Positions 52,451 through 61,454 of a stretch of 64,000 nt of DNA are shown piece by piece (the stretch's first letter is position 1; each line of letters starts with the position of its first letter). A program made the position numbers and the translations under genes. The stretch lies in contig OCMG01000004.1 of assembly GCA_900215285.1 (NCBI GenBank), forward strand, positions 2,216,001-2,280,000. Reading direction: 5' to 3'. The stretch is from Ensifer adhaerens. Lineage in GTDB: Bacteria > Pseudomonadota > Alphaproteobacteria > Rhizobiales > Rhizobiaceae. The notes beneath the pieces are model-generated. The model was not told where the DNA came from. It was given only the letters and a program-made list of their open reading frames with translations, and ran no database searches.

Positions 52451-52759
52451 ATGACCGATTATCTTCCGGACGTCCGCAAATACGACGCCAATGCCGATGA
52501 GGCTGTTGTCGCCAAGATCGTCAAGCATCTGGGCATTGCGTTGCGCAATCGCGACTCCTCGCTCGTCTCGGCTTCCGACAAGTCCGAGCTCGATCGCGTC
52601 GTCGAGAGCTGGTGCGGCAAGAAGCTCGGCGTGACCGGCGAATCGGCCGAAAAGGCCGTTGCCGCTGTCGCCGCGATGATGAAGGGCGACAATTCCAAGT
52701 CGCGCGTCACCTTCTATTATCTCGTGGCCAAGGAACTGGGCAAGCTCGGCGATCTCTGA
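52451..52759 (+). CDS. DUF2853 family protein
   Basis: The 102-residue protein matches DUF2853: YLPDVRKYDANADEAVVAKIVKHLG, SLVSASDKSELDRVVESWCGKKLG and the tail SRVTFYYLVAKELGKL. Function unknown. It starts at ATG 52451 about 105 bases upstream of thyA and may be co-transcribed with it. The tmRNA acceptor piece starts ~170 bases away on the other strand. Confidence 0.83.
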   Translation: MTDYLPDVRKYDANADEAVVAKIVKHLGIALRNRDSSLVSASDKSELDRVVESWCGKKLGVTGESAEKAVAAVAAMMKGDNSKSRVTFYYLVAKELGKLGDL

Positions 52760-52864
52760 GCGTCTTTCCTCTGGATTGATCATCCGCGCGGCGTTTCCGG
52801 CTTGGAAGCGCCGCCGCTTGGCTTTATTCTGGTTCCGTCTCGAGGGATAAGGAATCAGCGGGCC

Positions 52865-53659
52865 ATGAAGCAATATCTCGATTTCCTGAAACATGTGAAG
52901 GAAACCGGCGTCGACCGTGGCGACCGGACGGGCACCGGCACCCGCTCGGTCTTCGGCTACCAGATGCGCTTCGACCTTTCGGAAGGCTTTCCGGTCACCA
53001 CGACCAAGAAGTTGCATCTGAAGTCCATCATCCACGAGCTGCTCTGGTTCCTGAAGGGCGAGACGAATATCGCCTATCTGCACGCGCATGGCGTGACGAT
53101 CTGGGATGAGTGGGCCGACGAGAACGGAGAACTCGGCCCCGTTTACGGGTCGCAATGGCGCTCCTGGCCAGCCCCGGACGGGCGCAAGATCGACCAGATC
53201 GCCCTTCTGATCGAAAGCATCAAGACCAATCCGAATTCCCGCCGCCATATCGTGTCCGCCTGGAACCCGGCGGAAGTGGACGAGATGGCGCTGCCGCCAT
53301 GCCATTGCCTGTTCCAGTTCTACGTTTCGGAGGGCAAGCTCTCCTGCCAGCTCTACCAGCGTTCGGCGGACATTTTCCTGGGCGTGCCCTTCAACATCGC
53401 CTCCTATGCGTTGCTGACCATGATGGTGGCGCAGGTCACCGGCCTTCGCCTTGGCGATTTCGTCCATACGTTCGGCGATGCGCATCTTTATCACAACCAT
53501 TTCGAACAGGCCGAGACGCAGCTGAAGCGGGAGCCGAAGCCGCTGCCGTTCATGAAGATCAATCCGGATGTGAAGGACATCTTCTCCTTCACGTTCGAGG
53601 ACTTCGAATTGGTGGGTTATGAGGCGGATGCGACGATCAAGGCGCCGATCGCGGTATGA
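52865..53659 (+). CDS. thyA: Thymidylate synthase
   Basis: The 264-residue enzyme has exactly the E. coli length and all hallmarks: catalytic C146 in [20 protein letters not shown], and [20 protein letters not shown]. It converts dUMP to dTMP using methylene-tetrahydrofolate, producing dihydrofolate. folA overlaps its stop by four bases (ATGA), so the dihydrofolate formed is recycled by a co-translated enzyme. ATG 52865 gives the standard [11 protein letters not shown] start. Confidence 0.97.
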   Translation: MKQYLDFLKHVKETGVDRGDRTGTGTRSVFGYQMRFDLSEGFPVTTTKKLHLKSIIHELLWFLKGETNIAYLHAHGVTIWDEWADENGELGPVYGSQWRSWPAPDGRKIDQIALLIESIKTNPNSRRHIVSAWNPAEVDEMALPPCHCLFQFYVSEGKLSCQLYQRSADIFLGVPFNIASYALLTMMVAQVTGLRLGDFVHTFGDAHLYHNHFEQAETQLKREPKPLPFMKINPDVKDIFSFTFEDFELVGYEADATIKAPIAV

Positions 53660-54171
53660 GCAGGCCTTTGATCTCGATGATTGCGGCTGTCGCCCGCAAT
53701 GGCGTCATCGGCCGGGATAACGATCTGCCCTGGCACATGTCCACGGACCTCAAGCGCTTCAAGGCGATGACGATGGGCAAGCCGCTGGTCATCGGGCGAA
53801 AGAATCTCGAGAGCTTTCCGCGTCTCTTGCCCGGCCGGCCGCATGTCGTGATCACGCGGGACCGGGCCTATGTCCGCGAGGGTGTGCATGTCGTGCATTC
53901 CATCGACGAAGCGATTGCCAAGGCCTTGCTGCTGGCTGCCGAGGCGGGTGTCGATGAAATCTGCATCGCAGGCGGGGGAGAGATTTATCGTCTCGGCATG
54001 CCGTTGGCGGATGTGCTTCATATCACGCATGTCGAGGCGGATATTGATGGCGACACCGTCTTTCCGGAAATTGATCCTTCAATCTGGCAAGCGGAAGACG
54101 CCGGTCGGATGGACGCAGGTGAAAAGGATGACTATCCGGCCCGTTTCGTCACCTATACACGCCGAAAATAA
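53656..54171 (+). CDS. folA: Dihydrofolate reductase
   Basis: The 171-residue enzyme has the DHFR opening [45 protein letters not shown] with the catalytic acid Asp in the DLKRFK helix, and the [13 protein letters not shown] strand. It reduces dihydrofolate to tetrahydrofolate. Translationally coupled to thyA. It is followed by a 142-base gap with the hflK promoter. Confidence 0.95.
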   Translation: MSRPLISMIAAVARNGVIGRDNDLPWHMSTDLKRFKAMTMGKPLVIGRKNLESFPRLLPGRPHVVITRDRAYVREGVHVVHSIDEAIAKALLLAAEAGVDEICIAGGGEIYRLGMPLADVLHITHVEADIDGDTVFPEIDPSIWQAEDAGRMDAGEKDDYPARFVTYTRRK

Positions 54172-54223
54172 ACCTTTCCTGAGGCAATTTGCATCTCCGG
54201 TACGCGAAACGCGACTGGCCGCA

Positions 54224-54252
54224 TTGAAACACCGATGCGTGATACCTATAAC
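54224..54252 (+). promoter_or_regulatory. Promoter of hflK
   Basis: TTGAAA (54224-54229), 17-base spacer, TATAAC (54247-54252), 62 bases before the hflK start. TTGAAA also suits a heat-shock sigma read, but no clear -10 distinguishes the two. Confidence 0.6.
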
Positions 54253-54313
54253 CTGTCACCAGAAGACAAGGGTGGGGGACAGCTTCTCTTGCCCGTAACA
54301 GCAAGAGGACTTG

Positions 54314-55417
54314 ATGCCCTGGAGCAATCAGAATGGCGGCGGCGGCCCATGGGGCGGCGGCGGTGGTGGCGGTAACGGCAATGGGAAGGGCCCTTGGGGT
54401 TCTGGACCGAACCGGCCCGGAAACGGAAACAATCCCCCGGAACTGGATGAGATCATCCGGCGCAGCCAGGACAGCTTGAAGCGGATGATCCCGGGCGGTG
54501 CGGGTGGCGGTGGCCTGGCGCTTCTGGGCGTCGCGGTGGTTGCGGCACTCTGGCTTTTCCAATGTGTCTACACGGTGCAGCCCGACGAGCGCGGCGTTGT
54601 TTCGCGTTTCGGCGTTCCGGCCAAGGAAGTCGCCATGCCGGGTCTGCATTTCCATCTCTGGCCCGTCGAGCGGGTCGAAATGGTGAAGATCACCGAACAG
54701 CAGGCCAATATCGGCGCGAAGTCCGGCTCGAACAGCGATGCCGGCCTGATGCTTTCCGGTGACCAGAATATCGTCAACGTGCAGTTCTCGGTTCTCTTCG
54801 CCGTCACCGATCCGCGCGCCTATCTCTTCAATGTGGAAGATCCGCGCGATACGTTGCAGCAGGTCTCCGAAAGCGCCATGCGCGAGGTTGTCGGTTCGCG
54901 TCCTGTCCAGGACATCTACCGCGACAATCGTCAGGCCGTTGCCGAAGACGTGAAGAATATCATCCAGGCGACGCTGGATTCCTACAAGACCGGCATTTCG
55001 ATCCGCACGGTCGCCATTGAGGATGCCGCCCCGCCGCGCGAAGTGGCAGACGCTTTCGACGAAGTGCAGCGCGCCGAGCAGGATGAAGACCGCTACGTCG
55101 AGGAAGCCAACAAATACGCCAACCAGAAGCTTGGTCGTGCCCGCGGTGAAGCCTCGCAGATTCGCGAAGAGGCGGCCGCCTACAAGGATCGTGTCGTCAA
55201 GGAAGCCGAAGGTGAGGCGGCGCGCTTCAACTCCATCTATACGGAATATGCCAAGGCTCCGGAGGTGACGCGCGAGCGCATGTATCTGGAAACCATGGAA
55301 GGCGTGATGAAGTCGAGCAAGAAGATCGTCATGGACGGCCAGGCCGGCCAGTCGGTGCCGTATCTGTCGCTCAATGAGCTGCTCAACAAGAACACGTCGA
55401 AGGGAGAGACGAAATGA
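54314..55417 (+). CDS. hflK: HflK, FtsH modulator (SPFH)
   Basis: The 367-residue protein starts MPWSNQNGGGGPWGGGGG, the Gly-rich cytoplasmic segment typical of HflK. It then has a membrane helix (LALLGVAVVAALWLFQCVYTV) and an SPFH/prohibitin domain followed by a coiled coil. With HflC it forms a large ring around the FtsH protease and modulates turnover of membrane proteins. ATG 54314 is preferred over TTG 54311. hflC overlaps its stop (ATGA). Confidence 0.94.
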   Translation: MPWSNQNGGGGPWGGGGGGGNGNGKGPWGSGPNRPGNGNNPPELDEIIRRSQDSLKRMIPGGAGGGGLALLGVAVVAALWLFQCVYTVQPDERGVVSRFGVPAKEVAMPGLHFHLWPVERVEMVKITEQQANIGAKSGSNSDAGLMLSGDQNIVNVQFSVLFAVTDPRAYLFNVEDPRDTLQQVSESAMREVVGSRPVQDIYRDNRQAVAEDVKNIIQATLDSYKTGISIRTVAIEDAAPPREVADAFDEVQRAEQDEDRYVEEANKYANQKLGRARGEASQIREEAAAYKDRVVKEAEGEAARFNSIYTEYAKAPEVTRERMYLETMEGVMKSSKKIVMDGQAGQSVPYLSLNELLNKNTSKGETK

Positions 55418-56364
55418 ACAGCAATCGTCTTTCCATCGGCATTATCGCCGCGGCCTTGATCGCGCTGATTGCCTATTCGTCCGTCTTCGTGGTGGGTGCG
55501 CGCGAGCAGGCACTCGTCATCCGCTTCGGCAAGATCCAGTCGGTCAAGACTGAACCCGGCCTTTACTTCAAGCTGCCGTTCTCGTTCCTTGACGCCGACC
55601 GCGTGCAGTATGTCAGCGAACAGGCTCTGCGCTTCGATCTCGACAATATCCGTGTCCAGGTGAAGGGCGGCAAGTTCTACGAAGTCGATGCCTTCATCAT
55701 TTACAAGATCACCGATGCGCAGCTGTTCCGCGAGGCCGTGTCGGGTGATCGCACCTCGGCGGAATCGCGTCTGCGGACGCGCCTCGATTCCGCTCTGCGC
55801 CGGGTCTACGGTTTGCGCGGCTTCGAATCCGCGCTGTCGCAGGAACGTAGCGCCATGATGCAGGAGGTCAGGGCCGACCTCAAGAACGATGCCGCCGCGC
55901 TGGGTCTCTCGATCCTCGATGTCCGCATCCGCCGCACAGACCTGACGCGCGAAGTTTCGCAGCAGACCTTCGACCGCATGAAGGCCGAGCGTCTGGCCGA
56001 GGCCGAACTGATCCGCGCCCGCGGTGTGCAGGAACGGCAGCGCCGCGAGGCGATCGCCGACCGCCAGGTCGTCGAGATTGTCGCCGACGCCAAGCGCGAG
56101 TCCGAAATCCTTCGCGGTGAAGGCGACGGTCAGCGCAGCGCGATTTTCGCACAAGCCTACAGCAAGGATCCGGCATTCTTCGAATTCTACCGGACGATGA
56201 ATGCCTACAAGAACAGCCTGGCGACGGCCGATACCAACCTCGTGCTGACGCCCAATTCCGACTTCTTCCGCTTCTTCAACGATGCGGGCGGAAAGCGGAA
56301 GCTGGATGAGCGGCTGCCTGCTGATGCCGGCACCGCTCCGCAAGCACCGGCTGGGCAGCAGTGA
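55414..56364 (+). CDS. hflC: HflC, FtsH modulator (SPFH)
   Basis: The 316-residue protein has an N-terminal membrane helix (IGIIAAALIALIAYSSVFVV), the SPFH domain with REQALVIRFGKI, and an Arg/Glu-rich helix (RERERR-like, RAEAELIRARGVQERQRREAIADRQ), then a short Pro-rich C-terminus. It pairs with HflK. It starts at ATG 55414 overlapping hflK, and its end overlaps the DUF2065 gene, so the three are one unit. Confidence 0.94.
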   Translation: MNSNRLSIGIIAAALIALIAYSSVFVVGAREQALVIRFGKIQSVKTEPGLYFKLPFSFLDADRVQYVSEQALRFDLDNIRVQVKGGKFYEVDAFIIYKITDAQLFREAVSGDRTSAESRLRTRLDSALRRVYGLRGFESALSQERSAMMQEVRADLKNDAAALGLSILDVRIRRTDLTREVSQQTFDRMKAERLAEAELIRARGVQERQRREAIADRQVVEIVADAKRESEILRGEGDGQRSAIFAQAYSKDPAFFEFYRTMNAYKNSLATADTNLVLTPNSDFFRFFNDAGGKRKLDERLPADAGTAPQAPAGQQ

Positions 56365-56558
56365 GGGCTCTGCTTGGCGATTTCCTGGTCGGTCTCGCCT
56401 TCTTTCTGATCATCGAGGGGCTGGCCTATGCGCTGGCCCCTCGGCTTGTCAGGCGCCTGGCCGAACAGATCCCCTCGGTTTCCGATGAGCGACTGCGCAT
56501 TTTCGGCGTGATCGTGCTGGCGGCCGGGGTCGGGCTTGTGTGGCTCGTTCATGGTTGA
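56361..56558 (+). CDS. DUF2065 family small membrane protein
   Basis: The 65-residue protein has two membrane helices (LVGLAFFLIIEGLAYAL and FGVIVLAAGVGLVWLV) separated by a short loop, the DUF2065 pattern. It starts with a GTG overlapping the hflC stop (ATGA-like GTGA). Its place right after hflKC is conserved, suggesting a link with the FtsH complex, but no function is known. Confidence 0.85.
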   Translation: MRALLGDFLVGLAFFLIIEGLAYALAPRLVRRLAEQIPSVSDERLRIFGVIVLAAGVGLVWLVHG

Positions 56559-56680
56559 GCCGGTTGCTCACAGAAACGCCACTTTACCCGGAAGGATGGG
56601 GACGATAACAAGAGCGACCTGCTTCATCACATGATGCGCCGGCGAATTGCGGGCGCGATCTCCAACAGGAGAAATGCCGC

Positions 56681-58243
56681 GTGCCACGTCCGTCTTCGAA
56701 AATTCTGCTTCTCTCTGCCGTTGCCAGCGCTTCTGCGCTTGTGCTGCCCGCTTTGCCGGTCCTGGCGCAGAGTGCCGCCGTGCAGCAGCGCGGACCTGCG
56801 TCAGTTGCTGATCTGGCGGAAGGACTGCTCGATGCCGTCGTGAACATCTCGATCTCGCAGGATGCCGAGGGCAGCGATGCCGATAGCGGCCTGCCCTCGC
56901 CGAAAGTGCAGAAGGACGCGCCCTTCGAGCAGTATTTCAACGACTATTTCAACAAGCGAAAGAAGGATGGCGGCAAGAACCGCAAGGTGAATTCTCTGGG
57001 CTCCGGTTTTGTCATCGATCCGGCCGGCTATATCGTGACCAATAATCACGTGATCGAAGGCGCCGACGAGATCGATGTCAACTTTGCCGATGGCACGACG
57101 CTCGAGGCCAAGCTGATAGGGACGGATACCAAGACGGACCTTGCCGTGCTGAAGGTCGAGCCGAAGGCGCCGCTCAAGGCCGTCAAGTTCGGCGATTCCC
57201 GCAAGATGCGGATCGGCGACTGGGTGATGGCCGTTGGCAACCCGTTCGGGCTTGGCGGCACCGTGACGGTCGGCATCGTGTCGGCGCGCGGGCGCAACAT
57301 CAATGCCGGTCCCTATGACAATTTCATCCAGACGGATGCGGCGATCAACAAGGGCAATTCCGGCGGACCGCTCTTCAACATGGATGGCGACGTCATTGGC
57401 GTGAACACGGCGATCATCTCGCCGAGCGGGGGCTCGATCGGCATCGGGTTCTCGATCCCCTCCGAAATTGCCATGAACGTCATCGAGCAGTTGAAGACCT
57501 ATGGCGAGACGCGGCGCGGCTGGCTTGGCGTTCGTCTCCAGCCGGTGACGGACGACATGGTCAAGACGCTGGGTCTGGACAAGGCGCGGGGTGCGCTGGT
57601 TTCCAGCGTCATCGCCGGCGGCCCGGCGGACGGGGGGCCGATCAAGGCGGGAGATGTGATCGTGAGCTTTGACGGTCGACCGGTAAAGCAGGCGCGTGAC
57701 CTGCCGCTGATCGTCGCCGAGAGCCCGATCGATACGGATATCAAGGCTGTCGTCATGCGTGATGGCAAGGAGACGACGGTAACGGTGCGGCTCAAGCAGA
57801 TGGCGAAGGACGCAGAGGATGACACCGAGGCAGCGCCTGAGGCACTGGACGACGGAGGATCATCCGACGAGGCCAAGCCACAGAAGCCGGAAAAGCCAGG
57901 CAAGGCCGAAAAGCCGCAGGATGGCGGCAAGGCTGTCGCGCCGGACGGCCCGGTTCTCGGGATGGTGCTGAAGGCGCTGGATGACGACGTCCGCAAGCAG
58001 TACTCGATCGAGAAGAGCGTCGAGGGTGTCGTCGTGACAGAGGTGGAGCCGGGTTCGCCGGCCGCCGAGAAGGGCATCGTGGCGGGTGATGTCATCGTGG
58101 AGATCGCCCAGGAGTTCATCGCCAGCCCGGCCGATGCCGCAGCCAAGATTACTGCGCTGAAACAGGCCGACCGGCGCAATGCGCAGGTCATGATCGCCAA
58201 TGCGAAAGGCGATCTGCGCTTCGTGGCCTTGAGGTTGGAATAG
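56681..58243 (+). CDS. degP: DegP/DegQ family periplasmic serine protease
   Basis: The 520-residue protein has a signal peptide (to ~LPVLAQ, residue 30) and a trypsin-like domain with catalytic H123 (NNHVIEG), D153 (KTDLAVL) and S227 (GNSGGPLF). Two PDZ domains follow (~285-380 and ~420-515), separated by a Lys/Pro/Glu-rich linker. It degrades or refolds damaged periplasmic proteins. GTG 56681 follows AGGAG; an upstream ATG at 56674 is in another frame. It lies ~120 bases after the hflC unit. Confidence 0.94.
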   Translation: MPRPSSKILLLSAVASASALVLPALPVLAQSAAVQQRGPASVADLAEGLLDAVVNISISQDAEGSDADSGLPSPKVQKDAPFEQYFNDYFNKRKKDGGKNRKVNSLGSGFVIDPAGYIVTNNHVIEGADEIDVNFADGTTLEAKLIGTDTKTDLAVLKVEPKAPLKAVKFGDSRKMRIGDWVMAVGNPFGLGGTVTVGIVSARGRNINAGPYDNFIQTDAAINKGNSGGPLFNMDGDVIGVNTAIISPSGGSIGIGFSIPSEIAMNVIEQLKTYGETRRGWLGVRLQPVTDDMVKTLGLDKARGALVSSVIAGGPADGGPIKAGDVIVSFDGRPVKQARDLPLIVAESPIDTDIKAVVMRDGKETTVTVRLKQMAKDAEDDTEAAPEALDDGGSSDEAKPQKPEKPGKAEKPQDGGKAVAPDGPVLGMVLKALDDDVRKQYSIEKSVEGVVVTEVEPGSPAAEKGIVAGDVIVEIAQEFIASPADAAAKITALKQADRRNAQVMIANAKGDLRFVALRLE

Positions 58244-58263
58244 ACGAAGACAAGAAGCAGGGA

Positions 58264-58401
58264 CTACGGTGGGGAGTTTGGTAACGCCAGTTCATCCACG
58301 AGAGAACGAAGCTCGCGGCCAACTCGCTGGACAGCCTTTCTAGGGCGTTTGGGATCGTGTGGCTCGTCTATGACAGCCGCAGGAGCAAGCACCAGCAGCA
58401 T
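58264..58401 (-). CDS. 45-residue ORF downstream of the toxin/GNAT genes
   Basis: Starts MLLVLAPAAVIDEPHD and reads through a charged region (KRPRKAVQRVGRELRSLVDEL) with coding-like codon use, ending at TAG 58264. It lies 14 bases after the GNAT stop, on the same strand. No recognisable family and no clear ribosome site. It could be the fourth gene of the operon or a remnant of a larger gene. Confidence 0.35.
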   Translation of the reverse strand: MLLVLAPAAVIDEPHDPKRPRKAVQRVGRELRSLVDELALPNSPP

Positions 58402-58415
58402 CCCGGAGAATAGGC

Positions 58416-58970
58416 TCAGGCCGGTCGTCTGTCCGGATTTTTCAGCCTGTAGAGCACATGCCGCTTTAGACGCGGCAGATCATCGGGCACTTGCTTGTGG
58501 TCGAAATCGTCGGCCGGATCATGCGTGAAGCCAAGTCGTTTCATGACGGCGATGGAGCGTTCATTGTCCTGAACGGCGAAGGATACGAGCTCGTCGAATT
58601 TGCGCACGGTGAATGCATAATCGACGAAGGCCTTACCAATCTCGGTAATGTATCCACGACCCCAATGCCGCCGCGCCAGACGCCAGCCAATTTCCACTGC
58701 CGGTGTGAAATGCTCCTTGAACAGAACTTCCGCAATCCCGGCCATGCCGATAAATTCTTCTGTTTCCTTGAGCACGAGAGGCTGGAGCCAGACGCCGAAG
58801 CGGGCCTGCAGCTCAATGCAACTGCGAACCGTCGCCTCCGCCTTCTCGCGTGAATGCGGTCCGCCAAAATAGTGCATGACTTCCCGATCGCTGCACAAGG
58901 TGAAGAAAGGCTCGATATCCGCCTTGGTCCATGGGCGCGAAATGAGGCGAGGGGTTTCGAGCGTGGTCAT
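58416..58970 (-). CDS. GNAT (RimJ/RimL-type) acetyltransferase
   Basis: The 184-residue protein has ETPRLISRPWTKADIEPFF, EFIGMAGIA, VEIGWRLARRHWGRGYITEIGKA and VQDNERSIAVMKRLGF, the RimJ/RimL pattern. Its start overlaps the antitoxin stop by four bases (58967-58970), so it is translationally coupled to the toxin-antitoxin pair. The substrate is unknown; a co-encoded acetyltransferase is not typical of this toxin family. Confidence 0.86.
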   Translation of the reverse strand: MTTLETPRLISRPWTKADIEPFFTLCSDREVMHYFGGPHSREKAEATVRSCIELQARFGVWLQPLVLKETEEFIGMAGIAEVLFKEHFTPAVEIGWRLARRHWGRGYITEIGKAFVDYAFTVRKFDELVSFAVQDNERSIAVMKRLGFTHDPADDFDHKQVPDDLPRLKRHVLYRLKNPDRRPA

Positions 58971-59257
58971 GATCGCTCGAAGCTGATGCGCAATTTGCTG
59001 CCGGTTGCTTCGGCAAAGCGTTGCAATGTGCGGGTCGAGGGCATGGTGCGCCCGCTTTCGAGGCGTGCGATAACGGCTTGGGTGGTGCCCATTGCTTGCG
59101 CCACTTCTTCCTGTGTCATGTCAGCCTTCGATCGCGCTTCTATCAATGCGGCAGCCAAGGCGAATTCTTCCGCTAGATCATCATATGCCTTTGCGATTTC
59201 AGGATCCTGAAGCCATTCCTCGGCTGCGTCTTTAACCAGCAGGGATTTCATTTTCAT
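58967..59257 (-). CDS. HTH (XRE) antitoxin
   Basis: The 96-residue protein has a helix-turn-helix (ADMTQEEVAQAMGTTQAVIARLESGRTMPSTRTLQRFAEATGSKLRI), the HigA/RelB-like antitoxin layout, with an N-terminal helical extension. Its start overlaps the toxin stop (59254-59257). It is expected to bind the TTGCAA pair upstream of the operon. Confidence 0.88.
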   Translation of the reverse strand: MKMKSLLVKDAAEEWLQDPEIAKAYDDLAEEFALAAALIEARSKADMTQEEVAQAMGTTQAVIARLESGRTMPSTRTLQRFAEATGSKLRISFERS

Positions 59258-59577
59258 AAGATTGTCCTCGCTCGCTTGAGCGCCAACTCGATATCACGCC
59301 TCGGTGTCTTCTGAACCTTCTTGCGAAACACATGAACCACCACAACGCGCCGAGCGTGGCGGGTGACATAGGCGGCTCGCGCGATCCCATCGCGGCCTTT
59401 CAGCCGCATTTTCCACAGTGGTCCCTCCAGATGCTTCACATAGGGCTCACGGACCTGATCCAGCCCCTTGTCCGCGATCAGTTCGGAAATACGGATGAAA
59501 TGCGCGATCATATCCTTAGGCAGGGTCTCAAGGTCATCGCGCACGTCTTCATCATAGAATTCGACGGTCCAATTCAT
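59254..59577 (-). CDS. Phage-derived Gp49-like/HigB toxin (DUF891)
   Basis: The 107-residue protein has the pattern VEFYDEDVRDDLETLPKDMIAHFIRISELI, PLWKMRLKGRDGIARAAYVTRHARRVVVVHVFRKKVQKTPRRDIELALKRA, typical of Gp49/HigB-type toxins. The AVRVVVVHVFRKK strand and the basic C-terminus are intact. It starts at ATG 59577, only two bases after a TATAAT. Confidence 0.88.
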   Translation of the reverse strand: MNWTVEFYDEDVRDDLETLPKDMIAHFIRISELIADKGLDQVREPYVKHLEGPLWKMRLKGRDGIARAAYVTRHARRVVVVHVFRKKVQKTPRRDIELALKRARTIL

Positions 59578-59579
59578 AT

Positions 59580-59607
59580 ATTATACCAAATTTGCAATGT
59601 TTTGCAA
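59580..59607. promoter_or_regulatory. Promoter and tandem TTGCAA operator of the toxin operon
   Basis: On the minus strand: TTGCAA (59602-59607) as -35, spacer of 16 containing a second TTGCAA (59592-59597), then a perfect TATAAT (59580-59585) and the toxin ATG at 59577. The two palindromic TTGCAA hexamers are 10 bp apart, one helical turn, suiting a dimeric repressor. Confidence 0.65.
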
Positions 59608-59648
59608 GTCTAGTATTCCGAACAATCGACGCTCAATCAAGAGTTGTT

Positions 59649-60539
59649 TCAGGCGAAGTGGAAATCGCGCTTCCGATACCCCTGAATATAAAGGAGCGCC
59701 GTCAGATCCCCATGGTCGATCCGCATCCTGGCCTGGGCGGCGACAGAGGGTTTGGCGTGAAGGGCGACGCCCGAGCCGGCTAGTTGCAGCATGCCCAGAT
59801 CGTTGGCGCCGTCGCCGACCGCAATGGCGTCATTCGTTTGGATGCCGAGCGTCTGCGTGATGTCGAGGAGCGCATCCACCTTGGCCTGCTTGCCGAGGAT
59901 CGGTTCCGCGACGATGCCGGCGAGCTTTCCTTCCTCTTCGATCAGAACGTTGGCACGGTTCTCGTGGAAACCGAGGACGGAGGCGATGCGGCCGGTGAAG
60001 ACAGTGAAGCCGCCAGAGACGAGGGCGGTGTAGCCACCGTTCGCGGTCATCGTGTCGATCAGTTCCTTGCCGCCGGGGGTGAGCGTGATGCGCTTGGCGA
60101 TCACGTCGTCGACGACACTGACCGGCAGACCCTTCAGCAGGGCGACACGTTCCCGCAGCGCCGGTTCGAACTCGATCTCACCGTTCATCGCGCGTGCCGT
60201 GATGGCGGCGACGAGGTCCTTCAGTCCGACTTCGGCGGCGAGTTCGTCGATGCATTCCTGGCCGATCATGGTGGAATCCATGTCGGCGATCAGGAGTTTC
60301 TTGCGGCGCGTCTCGGCCTGCTGGATGACGATATCGACAGGAGTGCTGTCGATGGCGGCAGTCAAAGCCGCCATCGCGTCGGTCTCATTCGTGCCGTCCC
60401 GCAGCGCGATATCGCAGGCGATGCCGTCCGCGAGCCAGTAGAGCCCCGAGGCGGAAACCGCGGCTGCGGCCTTTTCACCGAGCGCCGGGACGAGTACAGG
60501 ATTTTGCGGATTGGCGATGAGCGTGGCAACCAGAGCCAT
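59649..60539 (-). CDS. serB: Phosphoserine phosphatase
   Basis: The 296-residue protein starts MALVATLIANPQNPVLVPAL and has the HAD nucleophile region LLIADMDSTMIGQECIDELA with D86 and D88. It also has GKELIDTM, the motif II Ser in LVSGGFTVF, and the acidic AVGDGANDLGML. It performs the last step of serine synthesis. An N-terminal ~75-residue extension precedes the HAD core, common in alphaproteobacterial SerB. The start lies only 12 bases from the divergent miaA start. Confidence 0.94.
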   Translation of the reverse strand: MALVATLIANPQNPVLVPALGEKAAAAVSASGLYWLADGIACDIALRDGTNETDAMAALTAAIDSTPVDIVIQQAETRRKKLLIADMDSTMIGQECIDELAAEVGLKDLVAAITARAMNGEIEFEPALRERVALLKGLPVSVVDDVIAKRITLTPGGKELIDTMTANGGYTALVSGGFTVFTGRIASVLGFHENRANVLIEEEGKLAGIVAEPILGKQAKVDALLDITQTLGIQTNDAIAVGDGANDLGMLQLAGSGVALHAKPSVAAQARMRIDHGDLTALLYIQGYRKRDFHFA

Positions 60540-60551
60540 GGAGACAACCTT

Positions 60552-61433
60552 GTGAGCGAATACGACGCGATCCTGATAACCGGCCCGACGGCCAGCGGCA
60601 AGTCTGCTCTGGCGCTCGACTGGGCGCGCCGCGTCGATGGCGTTGTCGTCAATGCCGACAGCATGCAGGTCTATGATACGCTGCGCGTGGTCACCGCGCG
60701 GCCTTCGGAGGCCGATATGGGCGGCGTGATGCATCGGCTCTATGGTCATGTCCCAGCGAGCACGACCTATTCGACCGGGGCATGGTTGCGGGCCGTTGAG
60801 ACCGAGATCGCGGCGATCCGTGCGGCCGGCAAGGTGCCGGTGCTCGTGGGTGGAACCGGCCTCTATTTCAAGGCACTGACGGGCGGGCTTTCCGAGATGC
60901 CGGAGATTCCCGAAGAGCTGCGGCTGGCGCTCAGGGCGCGGCTGGCGAAGGAAGGGCCTGAGGCCTTGCATGCCATGCTTGCGGCCCGTGATCCGGAGGG
61001 CGCTGCTGTTCTGCAGCCGGGCGACGGCCAGCGTATCGTGCGCGCGCTCGAGGTGCTGATGGCGAGCGGAAAACCGATCGCGCATTTTCAGGCCTTGGCG
61101 GGTCCGGCAATTATTGACCCTTCCAAGGCGCGCAAGTTTGTCGTTATGCCGGAACGCGAAATCCTGCGCAGCCGCATCGATCGTCGTTTTGCCTCGATGA
61201 TGGAAGAGGGCGCGATCGAGGAAGTCGAGGCGCTGCTGGCGCTCGATCCGCCGCCGGACGTGCCGGCGATGAAGGCGATCGGCGTGCCCCAGATTGCCGC
61301 GATGCTGAAGGATGAAATGAGCCGCGCGGATGTCATCGAGCAGGCAAGTGCTGCGACCCGACAATATGCCAAACGCCAGATGACGTGGTTTCGCAACCAG
61401 ATGGACGAGAGTTGGGAGCGCATTGCGCCCTGA
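60552..61433 (+). CDS. miaA: tRNA dimethylallyltransferase
   Basis: The 293-residue enzyme has the P-loop GPTASGKSALAL (11-22), DSMQVYDTLRVVTARP, GGTGLYFKALTGGL and the C-terminal RQYAKRQMTWFRNQ block. It adds the isopentenyl group to A37 of tRNAs reading UNN codons. GTG 60552 is the start. Its promoter must lie within serB, as the two starts are 12 bases apart. Confidence 0.95.
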   Translation: MSEYDAILITGPTASGKSALALDWARRVDGVVVNADSMQVYDTLRVVTARPSEADMGGVMHRLYGHVPASTTYSTGAWLRAVETEIAAIRAAGKVPVLVGGTGLYFKALTGGLSEMPEIPEELRLALRARLAKEGPEALHAMLAARDPEGAAVLQPGDGQRIVRALEVLMASGKPIAHFQALAGPAIIDPSKARKFVVMPEREILRSRIDRRFASMMEEGAIEEVEALLALDPPPDVPAMKAIGVPQIAAMLKDEMSRADVIEQASAATRQYAKRQMTWFRNQMDESWERIAP

Positions 61434-61454
61434 TGCCGTGCCGGGTTCGGAACG

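Noticed and set aside
56674..56681. ATG at 56674 as the degP start
   Set aside because: It is out of frame with the protease; the GTG at 56681 is in frame and has AGGAG upstream.
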